From Flammeovirga kamogawensis (GTDB taxonomy: Bacteria; Bacteroidota; Bacteroidia; Cytophagales; Flammeovirgaceae): a DNA stretch of 64,000 nt. A program made the position numbers and the translations under genes. The stretch is taken from positions 4,217,001 to 4,281,000 of the forward strand of contig NZ_CP076128.1 in NCBI RefSeq assembly GCF_018736065.1, read 5' to 3'. The notes beneath the pieces were generated by a model. That model saw only the letters and a list, made by a program, of their open reading frames with translations. It was not told the origin of the DNA and made no database searches. This document shows, one piece after another, positions 8,725-17,645 of the stretch; position 1 is the first letter of the stretch; each line of letters opens with the position of its first letter.

Positions 8725-8803
8725 AAAAGCTGTCTAACCGACAGGACGATTAATCCAATCACTCAGGAATGCAATATACTTTTACAGTATATTGCATTTT
8801 TTT
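8725..8803 (+). ncRNA. Candidate small RNA or long 3' UTR with terminator
   Basis: After the S41 gene stop there are 120 bases before the terminator. This stretch contains a small hairpin CTGTC-TAACC-GACAG and then a strong terminator hairpin. It could be an independent small RNA or simply the 3' UTR of the protease gene. No convincing TAnnTTTG promoter is present; a TTTG near 8677 has only a TATCCGTT at the right distance. Confidence 0.2.
8771..8803 (+). terminator. Intrinsic terminator after the S41 protease unit
   Basis: A perfect 10-bp stem GCAATATACT/AGTATATTGC with a 5-base loop is followed by a run of T. Confidence 0.85.
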
Positions 8804-8823
8804 GTACCAGATATTTTAAAAGC

Positions 8824-8860
8824 AAAAAGACTACTACAATTAATTGTAGTAGTCTTTTTT
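8824..8860. terminator. Bidirectional terminator, mainly for pdhC
   Basis: The 26-base perfect palindrome GACTACTACAATT/AATTGTAGTAGTC is flanked by A-run and T-run, so it can act on both strands. It lies 26 bases beyond the pdhC stop on the minus strand. Confidence 0.85.
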
Positions 8861-8885
8861 ATATATGTAAACTAATTCGTTAGAA

Positions 8886-10550
8886 TTAGATTAAAATTCT
8901 AACAGGATCCTCTAAAAGACCTTTTAGAGTGTGTAAGAATGCAGCACCAATTGCACCATCTACAGATCTGTGGTCACAAGTAAGTGTAATTTTCATTACA
9001 TTACCAGGAACAATTTGACCGTTTTTCACAACAGGAACTTGCTTAATACCACCTACAGCTAAAATACAAGAAGCAGGAGCATTTAGAATTGACGTGAATT
9101 GCTCAATACCAAACATACCTAAGTTTGAAATGGTAAAAGTTGCACCAGTCATTTCATCTAAAGATAATTTCTTATCTTTTGCTTTTCCAGCCATCTCTTT
9201 AACAGCTCCAGAAATTTGAGATAAAGATAACATATCTGTATGTCTAATTACTGGTACTACTAAACCGTCAGGAATAGCAACAGCTACACCAACATTAACA
9301 TGGTTTGCTACTTTAATAACATCACCTTCAACTAAAGAGTTAACCATTGGATGTTTCTTTAAAGAAGCAGCAACAGCTTTAACAACCATATCGTTGAATG
9401 AAATCTTAACATCTGCAACCTCGTTCATAGACTTTCTTGCTGCCATAGCATTGTCCATGTCGATATCCATTGTTAAATAGAAGTGAGGAGCACCAAACTG
9501 GCTAGAGTTAAGGTTTCTAGTGATCGCCTTACGCATATTGTTCATAGGCTGATCATCAAAGCTTTCAACACCAGCAGGAGCAGCAGCTACAGGAGCAGCA
9601 GCAGGAGCTGTTGTTGGAGCAGGAACGTATGCTTCAACATCACGCTTAATTACTCTTCCGTGATCACCAGACCCAGGAATCATAGCAATATTAAAACCTT
9701 TGTCTTCAGCCATTTTCTTAGCTAATGGAGAAGCAAATACTCTTTTTCCATCATGCTCTGGAGCAGGAGCCGCATCTCTTGATTGAGCTACAGCAGGTGC
9801 AGAAGTTTTCTTAGCAACTGGAGCAGGAGCGGCGGCTTTGGGTGCAGGAGCAGACTCAGCAACTGGTGCTGGAGCAGCTTCAGCAGTAGGAGCAGCAGAT
9901 TTTGCAGCTTCAGCTTTTAATAAAGTTTCGTAATCAGCGCCTTCTTCACCAATAATGGCAATAACACCATCTACAGGAACAGAACCACCATCTTCAACAG
10001 CAACGTATAGAAGTTTACCTTCATCGTAAGATTCTAATTCCATTGTAGCTTTGTCCGTTTGAACTTCAGCTAAAATATCACCAGCATTTACTTCGTCACC
10101 AACTTTCATCAACCAAGATGAAATAGTACCATCAGTCATTGTATCTGACATTTTTGGCATTTTAACTACAGTTGCATTGATACCAGAAGTATCTATTGCT
10201 TCTGCAGCAGGTGCTGGAGCAGCAGCAGGAGCTTCCGGAGCGGCAGTTGCCGCAGGAGCTTCTGCAGGAGCAGCAGCAGTATCTCCAGAAAGAAGTGATT
10301 GGTAATCTTCACCTTCTTCTCCAACTATTGCAATAATTCCATCGATAGCAACAGCTTCTTTCTCTTGAACTGCGATGTACAATAAAGTACCATCTTCATA
10401 GTTCTCAAGTTCCATTGTTGCTTTATCTGTTTCAACCTCAGCGATCACATCTCCAGATGCTATTTGATCACCTACTTTTACTAGCCAAGATGCGATAACG
10501 CCTTCTGTCATCGTATCAGACATCTTAGGCATTCTGATTATTTCCGCCAT
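8886..10550 (-). CDS. pdhC: Pyruvate dehydrogenase complex E2, dihydrolipoamide acetyltransferase
   Basis: E2 transfers the acetyl group from lipoyl-lysine to CoA in the pyruvate dehydrogenase complex. The 554-residue protein has two lipoyl domains with lipoyl Lys43 (VETDKATMELE) and Lys167 (VQTDKATMELE), joined by Ala/Pro-rich linkers. A peripheral-subunit binding domain lies at about 270-308 (RVFASPLAKKMAED...GRVIKRDV). The catalytic domain runs from about 330 to the end and carries the TCDHRSVDG motif (His527, Asp531). Two lipoyl domains and the ET-DKATME context favour a PDH rather than a 2-oxoglutarate enzyme. No E1 gene is next to it, so E1 is encoded elsewhere. The Ala/Pro linkers raise local G+C content without implying transfer. 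Confidence 0.94.
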   Translation of the reverse strand: MAEIIRMPKMSDTMTEGVIASWLVKVGDQIASGDVIAEVETDKATMELENYEDGTLLYIAVQEKEAVAIDGIIAIVGEEGEDYQSLLSGDTAAAPAEAPAATAAPEAPAAAPAPAAEAIDTSGINATVVKMPKMSDTMTDGTISSWLMKVGDEVNAGDILAEVQTDKATMELESYDEGKLLYVAVEDGGSVPVDGVIAIIGEEGADYETLLKAEAAKSAAPTAEAAPAPVAESAPAPKAAAPAPVAKKTSAPAVAQSRDAAPAPEHDGKRVFASPLAKKMAEDKGFNIAMIPGSGDHGRVIKRDVEAYVPAPTTAPAAAPVAAAPAGVESFDDQPMNNMRKAITRNLNSSQFGAPHFYLTMDIDMDNAMAARKSMNEVADVKISFNDMVVKAVAASLKKHPMVNSLVEGDVIKVANHVNVGVAVAIPDGLVVPVIRHTDMLSLSQISGAVKEMAGKAKDKKLSLDEMTGATFTISNLGMFGIEQFTSILNAPASCILAVGGIKQVPVVKNGQIVPGNVMKITLTCDHRSVDGAIGAAFLHTLKGLLEDPVRILI

Positions 10551-10604
10551 AATCTAATTGTAAGACTTTATTTTAATTGCCTCTATTATTTTTCGTTTTC
10601 AAGC

Positions 10605-10612
10605 CAAAAATA
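10605..10612 (-). promoter_or_regulatory. Candidate -7 box for pdhC
   Basis: On the minus strand the sequence TATTTTTG matches the Bacteroidota -7 consensus TAnnTTTG, 55 bases upstream of the pdhC start. A good -33 TTTG is not visible, so the call is partial. The rest of the 338-base gap 10551-10888 holds nothing else I can support. Confidence 0.4.
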
Positions 10613-10867
10613 AGGAGATTATTTGATTTTCGGGAAATTATTCTCATTTAGTATTAAATATAAATTTAGTAAATGCCCATAAAGGCTCATTTTTTCTTAA
10701 AATCAGTAGTGCTAGACCATTTTTTTTTCTTAATTTAGATTAGAAGCAATTTGAAAAAACTCTTTTCATTTCAAGTTGTTTCAGTAAACTATTAGTTATT
10801 AACTCTTTTGTCAATGTATTTGGACCTAGTACCATTAATGCATTATCTATTTTAATACTGACTGTCT

Positions 10868-10888
10868 CAAAGGAGGGACATTAATAAT
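10868..10888 (+). promoter_or_regulatory. Purine-rich AAAGGAGGG upstream of the propeller-barrel gene
   Basis: AAAGGAGGG lies 11-12 bases before the ATG at 10889. It looks like a strong Shine-Dalgarno sequence, which is unusual in this phylum where most genes here lack one. The spacing is longer than the usual 5-9 bases. Confidence 0.35.
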
Positions 10889-13800
10889 ATGAACCAACAC
10901 TGCAAATTAATATTACTCTTCTTCTTCTTCGCTATTGCCTCTGCGGCAAATGCCCAACACTTTTTTCATTTAGATAAATTTGGAAAGAATAGGGTACAGT
11001 ACGAAGTATTTGATTGGAGTTACATAGAAACAGAACATTTTGAACTGTATTACTATGGCTATGGTATAACTATAGCTAAAATAGCAGGAGAAATTGCGGA
11101 ACGTGAATATCAAAATGTTACGGAAACTGTAGGATATGCTCCTTACTATAAAACCAAAATTTTAGTCTATAATTCAATTCAAGATTTACGTCAGAGTAAT
11201 ATTGGTTTAAATCAGCAGGGTTATGCAATTACGGGACAAACGAGTTTTATTCGTTCTGAGGTTGAAGTAGCATTTAGTGGAAGTAAATATATTTTTGAAG
11301 AAGATATTAAACGTAGTATTGCTGATGCTTTAATATTTGAGATGATGTATGGTGGCTCCCTTAAAGATATGATTAAATCTAGCTACTTAATGAACTTACC
11401 TAATTGGTTTATTGTTGGTGCATCTGATTATATTTCTAGGGGTTGGTCTAGAGAAATGGACGACAAGGTGAGAGATTTCTTTTCAAGACATCCTAAAAAA
11501 TTCCCTAATATTAGATTCTTAGAAGGCGATGATGCAAAAATTGTAGGACAGTCTATATGGAATTACCTAGTAGAAATATATGGTAAGAGTAATATGGCAA
11601 GTATTTTAAATCTTACACGAATTGTTAGAGATGAAAAAGTGGCTATTCAGAATACTTTAGGCATCTCTTATGAAGAATTTATTGACGGCTGGAAGAAATT
11701 CTATTTAGGAGAACAAGAAAAACTAAATAATAATTATAAAGACATTGATGAAAAAGAAGCAATATCTAGAAATAGAAAATCACGTATTTATAATAAAATA
11801 AATATCAGTCCTGATGGTACTCGATTGGCTTATACTGAAAATGAGAAAGGTAAGTATAAAATCAATGTGTATGATTTAGAGAAAAAAAGAATTAAGACCG
11901 TATTTAAAAGTGGTTATAAGGTTGTAAATCAGCAAATTGATTATGATGTACCACTAGTAGATTGGATAAGTAAAGACGAACTAGTTGTCTTTTCACAGAG
12001 GAAAGGACAAAATTATATGTGGATTTACAATTTATCAAAAGGTGGTTTTAATACATTTTTTAGATATGTAAAGCGTGAAATTGAATTTAAATTTGATCAT
12101 ATAAATGATATAGCTGTTTCTCCAAGTGGCAAAAAAATAGCTATGAGTGCTGAAAGAAGAGGACAAACAGATATTTACGAACATAATATTGCTAGACGAA
12201 GAACACGTCAGATTACGAAAGATTATTTTGATAACCTTTCTCCAACTTATCTAAAAAATGGTTCTGATATAGTTTTTAGCTCAAACAGAACGGTTGATTC
12301 CACAAAAACAAGAACAGGTGATTTAGAAGATATTACGAGTACATTTAATTTGTTTATTTATAAAAAAGAGAAGCCATTAGAGCTAGAAAGAATAACCAAT
12401 AATTTAGGTAGAGACTTTAAACCAAGAATATTAGATGATAGACATCTATTATTCTTGAGTGATAGAAAGGGTATTACAAATTTCTTTGTTTATGATTTCC
12501 AGGATTCTGTAACACATCAAGTCTCAAATTTTTTATATAGTGTAAAAGACTTTACCACTTATGGTAATAATATAGCTTATGTATTATATAGTAATGAGAA
12601 AGAGCATATATATACCGGTAAAGTAAATCCAGATAAAAATGTTTTTACACCTAAAACTAGGAGACAACAAATAATGGATTTGAGAGAGCTTCAAATCATT
12701 AAAAAGAAAAAAGCTCTACAAGAAAAAAGGAAGCAAGAAGCAGAAGCACGGATGGCTTTATTTAGAGAAGAACAACGCCAAAAAGAATTAAAGAGGGTTC
12801 AAGATTCAATATATCAGGCGCTTCAAGAGGAAGAACAGCTTAGACAAATATTGGCTCAAGATTCTATAGATACTGAAAACATTGATTGGGAAGACTCTGT
12901 AGAAGTAAAAGATATGACTGAGGCTGTTGCTATAGTAGAACAAGAAGCCGTTTTAGAACAAGAACCAATAAAAGAAGTAATTAACCCATTGGATGAGGAA
13001 ATTGATATTGATAATTATGAATTTGTTACCATCAATGCTACAAAAGGAACAGGTCCTGATATTGGAAACCTACCTCAAAAACCTACCTATGATAACGAAG
13101 TAGAAGAAGAAGGAGAGGTAAACACAGATAATTATAAGTTTTTCTCTTACAGTAAAAACAAAAGAGATGCATTTTGGGCTAAATACAACGAACGTTTAAA
13201 AGCAAAGCAAGATGCCTCTGCAAAAAAATCTATGTTTTCTAAATCGAAAGATTACTTACCAAGATTTTCTGTAGATGGTTTCAATACAAATTTACGTTTT
13301 GACCCTCTTATGGGATCAGGTCTTCAATTTGAAGTTATGATGACCGATGCGATGGAAAATCATAAAATTAATGCAGGTCTATTCGGTACATTTTCTTTAA
13401 GTAATGGTAATTTCTTTGCAGAATATCTTTATTTAAGACATCGTTTAGATTATAGTATAAGATATGAGAGACAAACCTTAGAGGTAAATCAACAACGTTA
13501 TGCTAAAAATTATTACGAAGGAGGAGTTTCTTTACCTGTAAGTATAAGAAGTAGAATTGAAGTACAACCATTTTTAACCTTCACAAGATATTCAGATACA
13601 TCAATTCAAGGATTATCGGTTCCAGATGTAACCAGAGCATGGACAGGTTTTAATGTAGAATATGTTTTTGATAATAGTTTAGAGAGAGGTAAAAATATGT
13701 TGATAGGTACTAGAGCAAAAGTCAGATATGAAAATTATGTAGGGCTTACTAGTATTTCTCAAAACTTCCAGAATATTTCTATAGATGTAAGACGTTATCA

Positions 13801-14398
13801 GAAAGTATTAAGATCAATGTCTTTAGCAATGAGAGTTTCTGCAGGTAAGTTTTTTGGCGATAGTCCAAAGACTTATAGAATGGGAGGTATGGATAACTGG
13901 GCGTTTGGTCAGATGGATAACGATCCTAGAGGTGGTAATCCAGAAAGTCCTGTTCAGCCAGACCTTACTGATCTATTATTTACACAATTTACAACACCTG
14001 TTAGAGGTTTTAACTGGAACAAATGGGAAGGTGAAAACTACATGGTTTTTAATGCAGAATTAAGAATGCCAGTAATGAAGTTCTTAACTAAGAAACCTAC
14101 AAAATCAAAAATACTTAGAGATTTACAATTAGTTATTTTCTATGACATTGGATCTGCTTGGACAGGAGTGAACCCATTTGAAGAAGATAATGCTTTAAAT
14201 ACAGAAGAAATTGGCCCTGTAGGTGGATTTGATGCAACAGTGAAAAACTTTAGGTATCCATTCTTAATGGGACATGGTGTTGGTGCTAGAACAACTTTAT
14301 TAGGCTATTATTTAAAATTAGATGTTGCTTGGGGAATTGAAGATGGATTTAGACAAACTAAACCAAAGTATTATGTAACTTTAGGTCATGATTTCTAA
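10889..14398 (+). CDS. Large secreted protein: peptidase-MA-like region, TolB-like propeller, outer-membrane barrel
   Basis: The 1169-residue protein has a signal peptide (about 22 residues, cleaved after ANA). Residues 30-285 resemble peptidase-MA/gluzincin-like domains (LPNWFIVGASDYISRGW matches the region after the active site), but the zinc motif HExxH is absent. Residues about 295-580 contain beta-propeller repeats like TolB (ISPDGTRLAYTENEKGKY, VSPSGKKIAMSAERRGQTDIY, LFLSDRKGITN). A Glu/Lys/Gln-rich coiled linker spans about 590-660. The last 400 residues look like a surface-antigen barrel and end in YYVTLGHDF with a terminal Phe. This combination is known in Bacteroidota proteins labelled TolB-like. 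The exact role is unknown. Confidence 0.75.
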   Translation: MNQHCKLILLFFFFAIASAANAQHFFHLDKFGKNRVQYEVFDWSYIETEHFELYYYGYGITIAKIAGEIAEREYQNVTETVGYAPYYKTKILVYNSIQDLRQSNIGLNQQGYAITGQTSFIRSEVEVAFSGSKYIFEEDIKRSIADALIFEMMYGGSLKDMIKSSYLMNLPNWFIVGASDYISRGWSREMDDKVRDFFSRHPKKFPNIRFLEGDDAKIVGQSIWNYLVEIYGKSNMASILNLTRIVRDEKVAIQNTLGISYEEFIDGWKKFYLGEQEKLNNNYKDIDEKEAISRNRKSRIYNKINISPDGTRLAYTENEKGKYKINVYDLEKKRIKTVFKSGYKVVNQQIDYDVPLVDWISKDELVVFSQRKGQNYMWIYNLSKGGFNTFFRYVKREIEFKFDHINDIAVSPSGKKIAMSAERRGQTDIYEHNIARRRTRQITKDYFDNLSPTYLKNGSDIVFSSNRTVDSTKTRTGDLEDITSTFNLFIYKKEKPLELERITNNLGRDFKPRILDDRHLLFLSDRKGITNFFVYDFQDSVTHQVSNFLYSVKDFTTYGNNIAYVLYSNEKEHIYTGKVNPDKNVFTPKTRRQQIMDLRELQIIKKKKALQEKRKQEAEARMALFREEQRQKELKRVQDSIYQALQEEEQLRQILAQDSIDTENIDWEDSVEVKDMTEAVAIVEQEAVLEQEPIKEVINPLDEEIDIDNYEFVTINATKGTGPDIGNLPQKPTYDNEVEEEGEVNTDNYKFFSYSKNKRDAFWAKYNERLKAKQDASAKKSMFSKSKDYLPRFSVDGFNTNLRFDPLMGSGLQFEVMMTDAMENHKINAGLFGTFSLSNGNFFAEYLYLRHRLDYSIRYERQTLEVNQQRYAKNYYEGGVSLPVSIRSRIEVQPFLTFTRYSDTSIQGLSVPDVTRAWTGFNVEYVFDNSLERGKNMLIGTRAKVRYENYVGLTSISQNFQNISIDVRRYQKVLRSMSLAMRVSAGKFFGDSPKTYRMGGMDNWAFGQMDNDPRGGNPESPVQPDLTDLLFTQFTTPVRGFNWNKWEGENYMVFNAELRMPVMKFLTKKPTKSKILRDLQLVIFYDIGSAWTGVNPFEEDNALNTEEIGPVGGFDATVKNFRYPFLMGHGVGARTTLLGYYLKLDVAWGIEDGFRQTKPKYYVTLGHDF

Positions 14399-14417
14399 TT
14401 CAAACAAATTTTTTGAT

Positions 14418-14831
14418 ATGAAAAATACTAGCATTTATTCAGTAATAGTACTTATAGTTTGTGTATTAATAAGTACAGGTTTTACGTCTATACCAACAGA
14501 GAAGCCTTTAGCTTTAATAGGGTTACAAGTAACTGTATTAGATGAAAAAGGAAATGTGATAGAAGGAGCAGAAGTAACGCTTTATGCAAATGAAGATGAC
14601 GCTTGGGATGAAGAAAACGGTATGAAGGCGAAGGATAAAACAAATAAAAATGGTAGAGTTAAATTTACTAAAGGATTGAAAGAACAAGCCTATTATGTTG
14701 TAGCAAAAAAAGGTGATCAAGTTTCTGAAGATGGTTTGAAATCTTCTAAGCTATCAAAAAATAAAATGAATAAGATTAATGTAATTATTTCTAAAAGTAA
14801 TGGTGTTTCGGTACCAAAAGTGAAGGAGTAA
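14418..14831 (+). CDS. Secreted protein with carboxypeptidase-regulatory-like (Cna-B type) domain
   Basis: I place the start at the ATG at 14418, because the upstream in-frame ATG at 14388 lies inside the preceding gene and adds residues before a clean signal peptide (SIYSVIVLIVCVLISTGFTS). The mature 110-residue protein reads GLQVTVLDEKGNVIEGAEVTLYANEDDAW...TNKNGRVKFTKGLKEQAYYVVAKKGD, the pattern of a single transthyretin-like CarboxypepD_reg domain. Such modules are carried by many envelope proteins of this phylum. It follows the barrel gene by 19 bases and probably shares its transcript. Confidence 0.75.
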   Translation: MKNTSIYSVIVLIVCVLISTGFTSIPTEKPLALIGLQVTVLDEKGNVIEGAEVTLYANEDDAWDEENGMKAKDKTNKNGRVKFTKGLKEQAYYVVAKKGDQVSEDGLKSSKLSKNKMNKINVIISKSNGVSVPKVKE

Positions 14832-14851
14832 TAAAATTTTCTACCTTTTAA

Positions 14852-14887
14852 AAAAAAGAGATTGTCACAAAGACAATCTCTTTTTTT
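14852..14887. terminator. Bidirectional terminator between the Cna-B-like gene and M42 peptidase
   Basis: Stem GAGATTGTC/GACAATCTC with loop ACAAA, flanked by A-run and T-run, sits between convergent genes. Confidence 0.85.
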
Positions 14888-14888
14888 G

Positions 14889-15962
14889 TTACTTAATGTA
14901 TCTAAAATCATGTTCATTAGGCAGTTGCTTAATAAACTCATACATCAATTTTATTGTATTTTCAATATCATCAGAATGTGCTGTTTCTACTGTTGTATGC
15001 ATGTATTTTAAAGGTAATGATATTAATGCTGATGGTACTCCGCCATTAGAATAAGCAAAAGCATCAGTATCTGTTCCCGTAACTCTAGATGAAGCTGCAC
15101 GCTGGAAAGGAATTTCTTTTGTTTTAGCAGTGTCGATTAACATTTTTAATAAATTGTTCTGAACTGCAGGAGCAAAAGTAAGAACAGGTCCATTTCCACC
15201 CTTAGTGTCACCCTCAAGTTGTTTGTTATACATTGGAGCAGAAGAATCATGACAAACATCTGTCACAATAGCTACATTTGGTTTTATAGTCTGCGTAATC
15301 ATTTCGGCACCTCTTAAACCAACTTCTTCTTGAACGGCATTTACTACATAAAGGCCAAACGGAACTTCATGACCATCTTCTTTTAGTCTTCTAGCAACTT
15401 CAGCAATCATAAAACCTCCAATTCTATTGTCTAGAGCTCTACCAGAAAAGAATCTTCCTTTATTTAATTCCCTTAGTTCATCTTCATAAGTAATAACAGT
15501 ACCTACAAAAATTCCCATTTCCTCGACCTCTTCTTTTGATGCTGCTCCAACATCAATAAAGATATTATCTAAAGAAGGAGTTGCTTCTTTACCTGGTTTT
15601 CTAGTATGAATTGCAGGCCAACCAAAAATACCTTCTACTACTCCGTTTTCACCATGAAGTAAAACTCGTTTAGAGGGTGCAATTTGGTGATCTGAACCAC
15701 CATTTCTAATTACATAAATGTATCCTTCTGCTGTGATATAATTTACATACCATCCAATTTCGTCGGCGTGTGCCTCAATAACAACTTTAAAAGGAGCTTC
15801 AGGGTTAATTACCCCTACAGCTGTTCCGTAATTATCAACAAAAGTAGTGTCAACATAAGGTTTTACATAATCTAACCAAATACGTTGCCCTTCAGCTTCA
15901 TGACCAGTAGGTGAAGCATTATTTAAATATTTGTATAAAAAATCTTTGCTTTGAGTATCCAT
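14889..15962 (-). CDS. M42-family metallo-aminopeptidase
   Basis: The 357-residue enzyme belongs to the M42 family (PepA/FrvX-type dinuclear metal aminopeptidases). Metal-site segments are visible: VIEAHADEIG (His65, Asp67), SGRALDNRIGG with the bridging Asp, NAVQEEVGLRGAEM with the catalytic Glu pair, VTDVCHD, and the late PLKYMHTTVETAHSDD with the final His ligand. There is no signal peptide, so it is cytoplasmic and probably acts on peptides from protein turnover. It is a single-gene unit convergent with the upstream Cna-B-like gene. The family assignment is secure. Substrate preference cannot be read. Confidence 0.93.
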   Translation of the reverse strand: MDTQSKDFLYKYLNNASPTGHEAEGQRIWLDYVKPYVDTTFVDNYGTAVGVINPEAPFKVVIEAHADEIGWYVNYITAEGYIYVIRNGGSDHQIAPSKRVLLHGENGVVEGIFGWPAIHTRKPGKEATPSLDNIFIDVGAASKEEVEEMGIFVGTVITYEDELRELNKGRFFSGRALDNRIGGFMIAEVARRLKEDGHEVPFGLYVVNAVQEEVGLRGAEMITQTIKPNVAIVTDVCHDSSAPMYNKQLEGDTKGGNGPVLTFAPAVQNNLLKMLIDTAKTKEIPFQRAASSRVTGTDTDAFAYSNGGVPSALISLPLKYMHTTVETAHSDDIENTIKLMYEFIKQLPNEHDFRYIK

Positions 15963-16177
15963 TTTATTAAAAATAATTAAAATATTGACCGATAATCGTT
16001 TCTGCTACGTTAAGTTACATAGTTCAGTTTATTCTTGTATCATCTTTATGTTTTTTTTTGATGATATATTAAATTGCCACGTTTTGAATTCGAAATTTTG
16101 ATATATAGAGAAATAATAGTTTCTGTAAAGGAATACGAAATAATGCTATATATCTATTTATAATATTATTATCTAAT

Positions 16178-16792
16178 ATGCGCGCATTATTAATTATAGA
16201 TGTACAAAATGATTTTATACCTGGTGGAGCTTTACAAGTGCCTGAGGGAGATCATATCATTCCCATTATTAATAATATATCTTCTAAGTTTGATGTAGTA
16301 GTAGCCACTAAAGACTGGCACCCTATTGAGCATAAGAGTTTTGCTAAGAATCATAAGAAAAAAGAAATTGGTGAAATTGTAGAGCTAAATGGCCTTCCTC
16401 AAATTCTTTGGCCAGAGCATTGTGTTGAAAATACTGATGGAGCTGAGTTTGTATCATCATTAAACACAGAACATATTGATGCTGTTTTTAAAAAAGGAAC
16501 AGATCCTGAAGTTGATAGTTATAGTGGTTTTTTTGATAATGATAAAAGAAATGATACTGGCTTAAATAAATTCCTTACTTTAAAAGGTGTTACAGAAATT
16601 TACGTTGCAGGGTTAGCTACAGAATATTGTGTAAAATTTACTGCATTAGATGCTAAGGGATGTGGATATAAGACATTTTTAATTGAAGATGCAACAAGAG
16701 GGGTAAATATAAAACCTACAGATGTACAAAATGCTGTAATCGATTTAAAAGTCTCAGGTATTAAAATAGTGAATAGTAAAGAGATTATTTAG
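16178..16792 (+). CDS. pncA: Nicotinamidase
   Basis: PncA hydrolyses nicotinamide to nicotinate for NAD salvage. The 204-residue length and residues fit the PncA subgroup of the isochorismatase-like family: Asp8 in LLIIDVQNDFIPGGAL, metal ligands Asp46 and His48 in TKDWHP, LWPEHCV with His81, catalytic Lys106 in VFKKGTDPEVDSYSGFFDN, and nucleophile Cys151 in AGLATEYCVKFTALDA. Together with nadC at the start of the window it covers both NAD synthesis and salvage, although the genes are 15 kb apart. It is a single-gene unit ending at a terminator shared with ferritin. Confidence 0.94.
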   Translation: MRALLIIDVQNDFIPGGALQVPEGDHIIPIINNISSKFDVVVATKDWHPIEHKSFAKNHKKKEIGEIVELNGLPQILWPEHCVENTDGAEFVSSLNTEHIDAVFKKGTDPEVDSYSGFFDNDKRNDTGLNKFLTLKGVTEIYVAGLATEYCVKFTALDAKGCGYKTFLIEDATRGVNIKPTDVQNAVIDLKVSGIKIVNSKEII

Positions 16793-16813
16793 ACTATGTG
16801 GTCAAATAATATG

Positions 16814-16847
16814 AAAAAGGGTATTGATTAAAATCAATACCCTTTTT
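16814..16847. terminator. Bidirectional terminator between pncA and ferritin
   Basis: AAAGGGTATTGAT/ATCAATACCCTTT forms a strong stem with a 4-base loop and A/T tails on both sides. It serves convergent genes. Confidence 0.88.
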
Positions 16848-16849
16848 TA

Positions 16850-17407
16850 TTATGCAGTTGCAGAAGGATCAGAATCAACACCCTCTGTGCCAATTCTTCC
16901 AATCTCTTGGTCAATTAGCCATAATCCTTGAGGACTTTCTTCTCCAATTAAATCAAAAGCATCTAAAATTGTACGAGCAGTTTCTTCTTCTTCTCTTTGT
17001 TCAGCAACAAACCATTGTAAAAATTGAAATGTGCTGAAATCTTTTTGTTGAAAACAGCAATCGACAATCTCATTAATAGCTTTAGTTACTTTAATTTCGT
17101 GCTCTAATACTTGTTCAAAAACTTGTCTTAAAGATTTAAATTCATGAGGAACAGCTGTAATTTCAGCAGCTAATGCATGGCCACCTACAGCATTAATGTA
17201 TTTAAAGAACTTCAACATATGAGTTCTCTCTTCTTCTGCATGATCATATAAAAACTCTGCAGATTTTACATATCCCTCAGTTTCACACCAAGATGCAAAA
17301 GATAAATAAAATTGAGATGATTGATCTTCTAATTGAACTTGCTCGTTTAGCATTTTTTCTACTTCACTGTTCAAAGAAGATTGTAAACGTTTTTTTGCAA
17401 TTCCCAT
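16850..17407 (-). CDS. ftnA: Non-heme ferritin
   Basis: The ferritin stores iron as ferrihydrite in a 24-mer shell. I chose the ATG at 17407 (185 residues, MGIAKKRLQSSLNS), because an upstream ATG at 17485 only adds 26 residues unlike any ferritin. All ferroxidase residues align with E. coli FtnA at a constant offset of ten: Glu27, Glu60, His63, Glu104, Gln137 and Glu140. The C-terminus GEESPQGLWLIDQEIGRIG is also typical of bacterial ferritins. It is a single gene. No Fur-box could be assigned. Confidence 0.93.
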   Translation of the reverse strand: MGIAKKRLQSSLNSEVEKMLNEQVQLEDQSSQFYLSFASWCETEGYVKSAEFLYDHAEEERTHMLKFFKYINAVGGHALAAEITAVPHEFKSLRQVFEQVLEHEIKVTKAINEIVDCCFQQKDFSTFQFLQWFVAEQREEEETARTILDAFDLIGEESPQGLWLIDQEIGRIGTEGVDSDPSATA

Positions 17408-17645
17408 ATCTAAATATTTGAGTTTAATTAATTCTATTGTAGCGCTATATACTAAAGTATTTTTATAACAATTTTGTTTAAGCACATTATTTCTACCCGA
17501 TTAAGAATAATAATTAATATTTATTCTAAAGAAAGTTTGGAATTTATTATGCTTGCATACTATTTTAGCTTTACCAATAAAACGAATTTAAGATAATTAT
17601 TGCTTTTAAACCATTGAAAGTAATCACCAATTAACAACATAACAC

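Noticed and set aside
10889-14398. Zinc-metalloprotease activity of the propeller-barrel protein
   Set aside because: The gluzincin-like region lacks HExxH, so an active protease claim is not supported.
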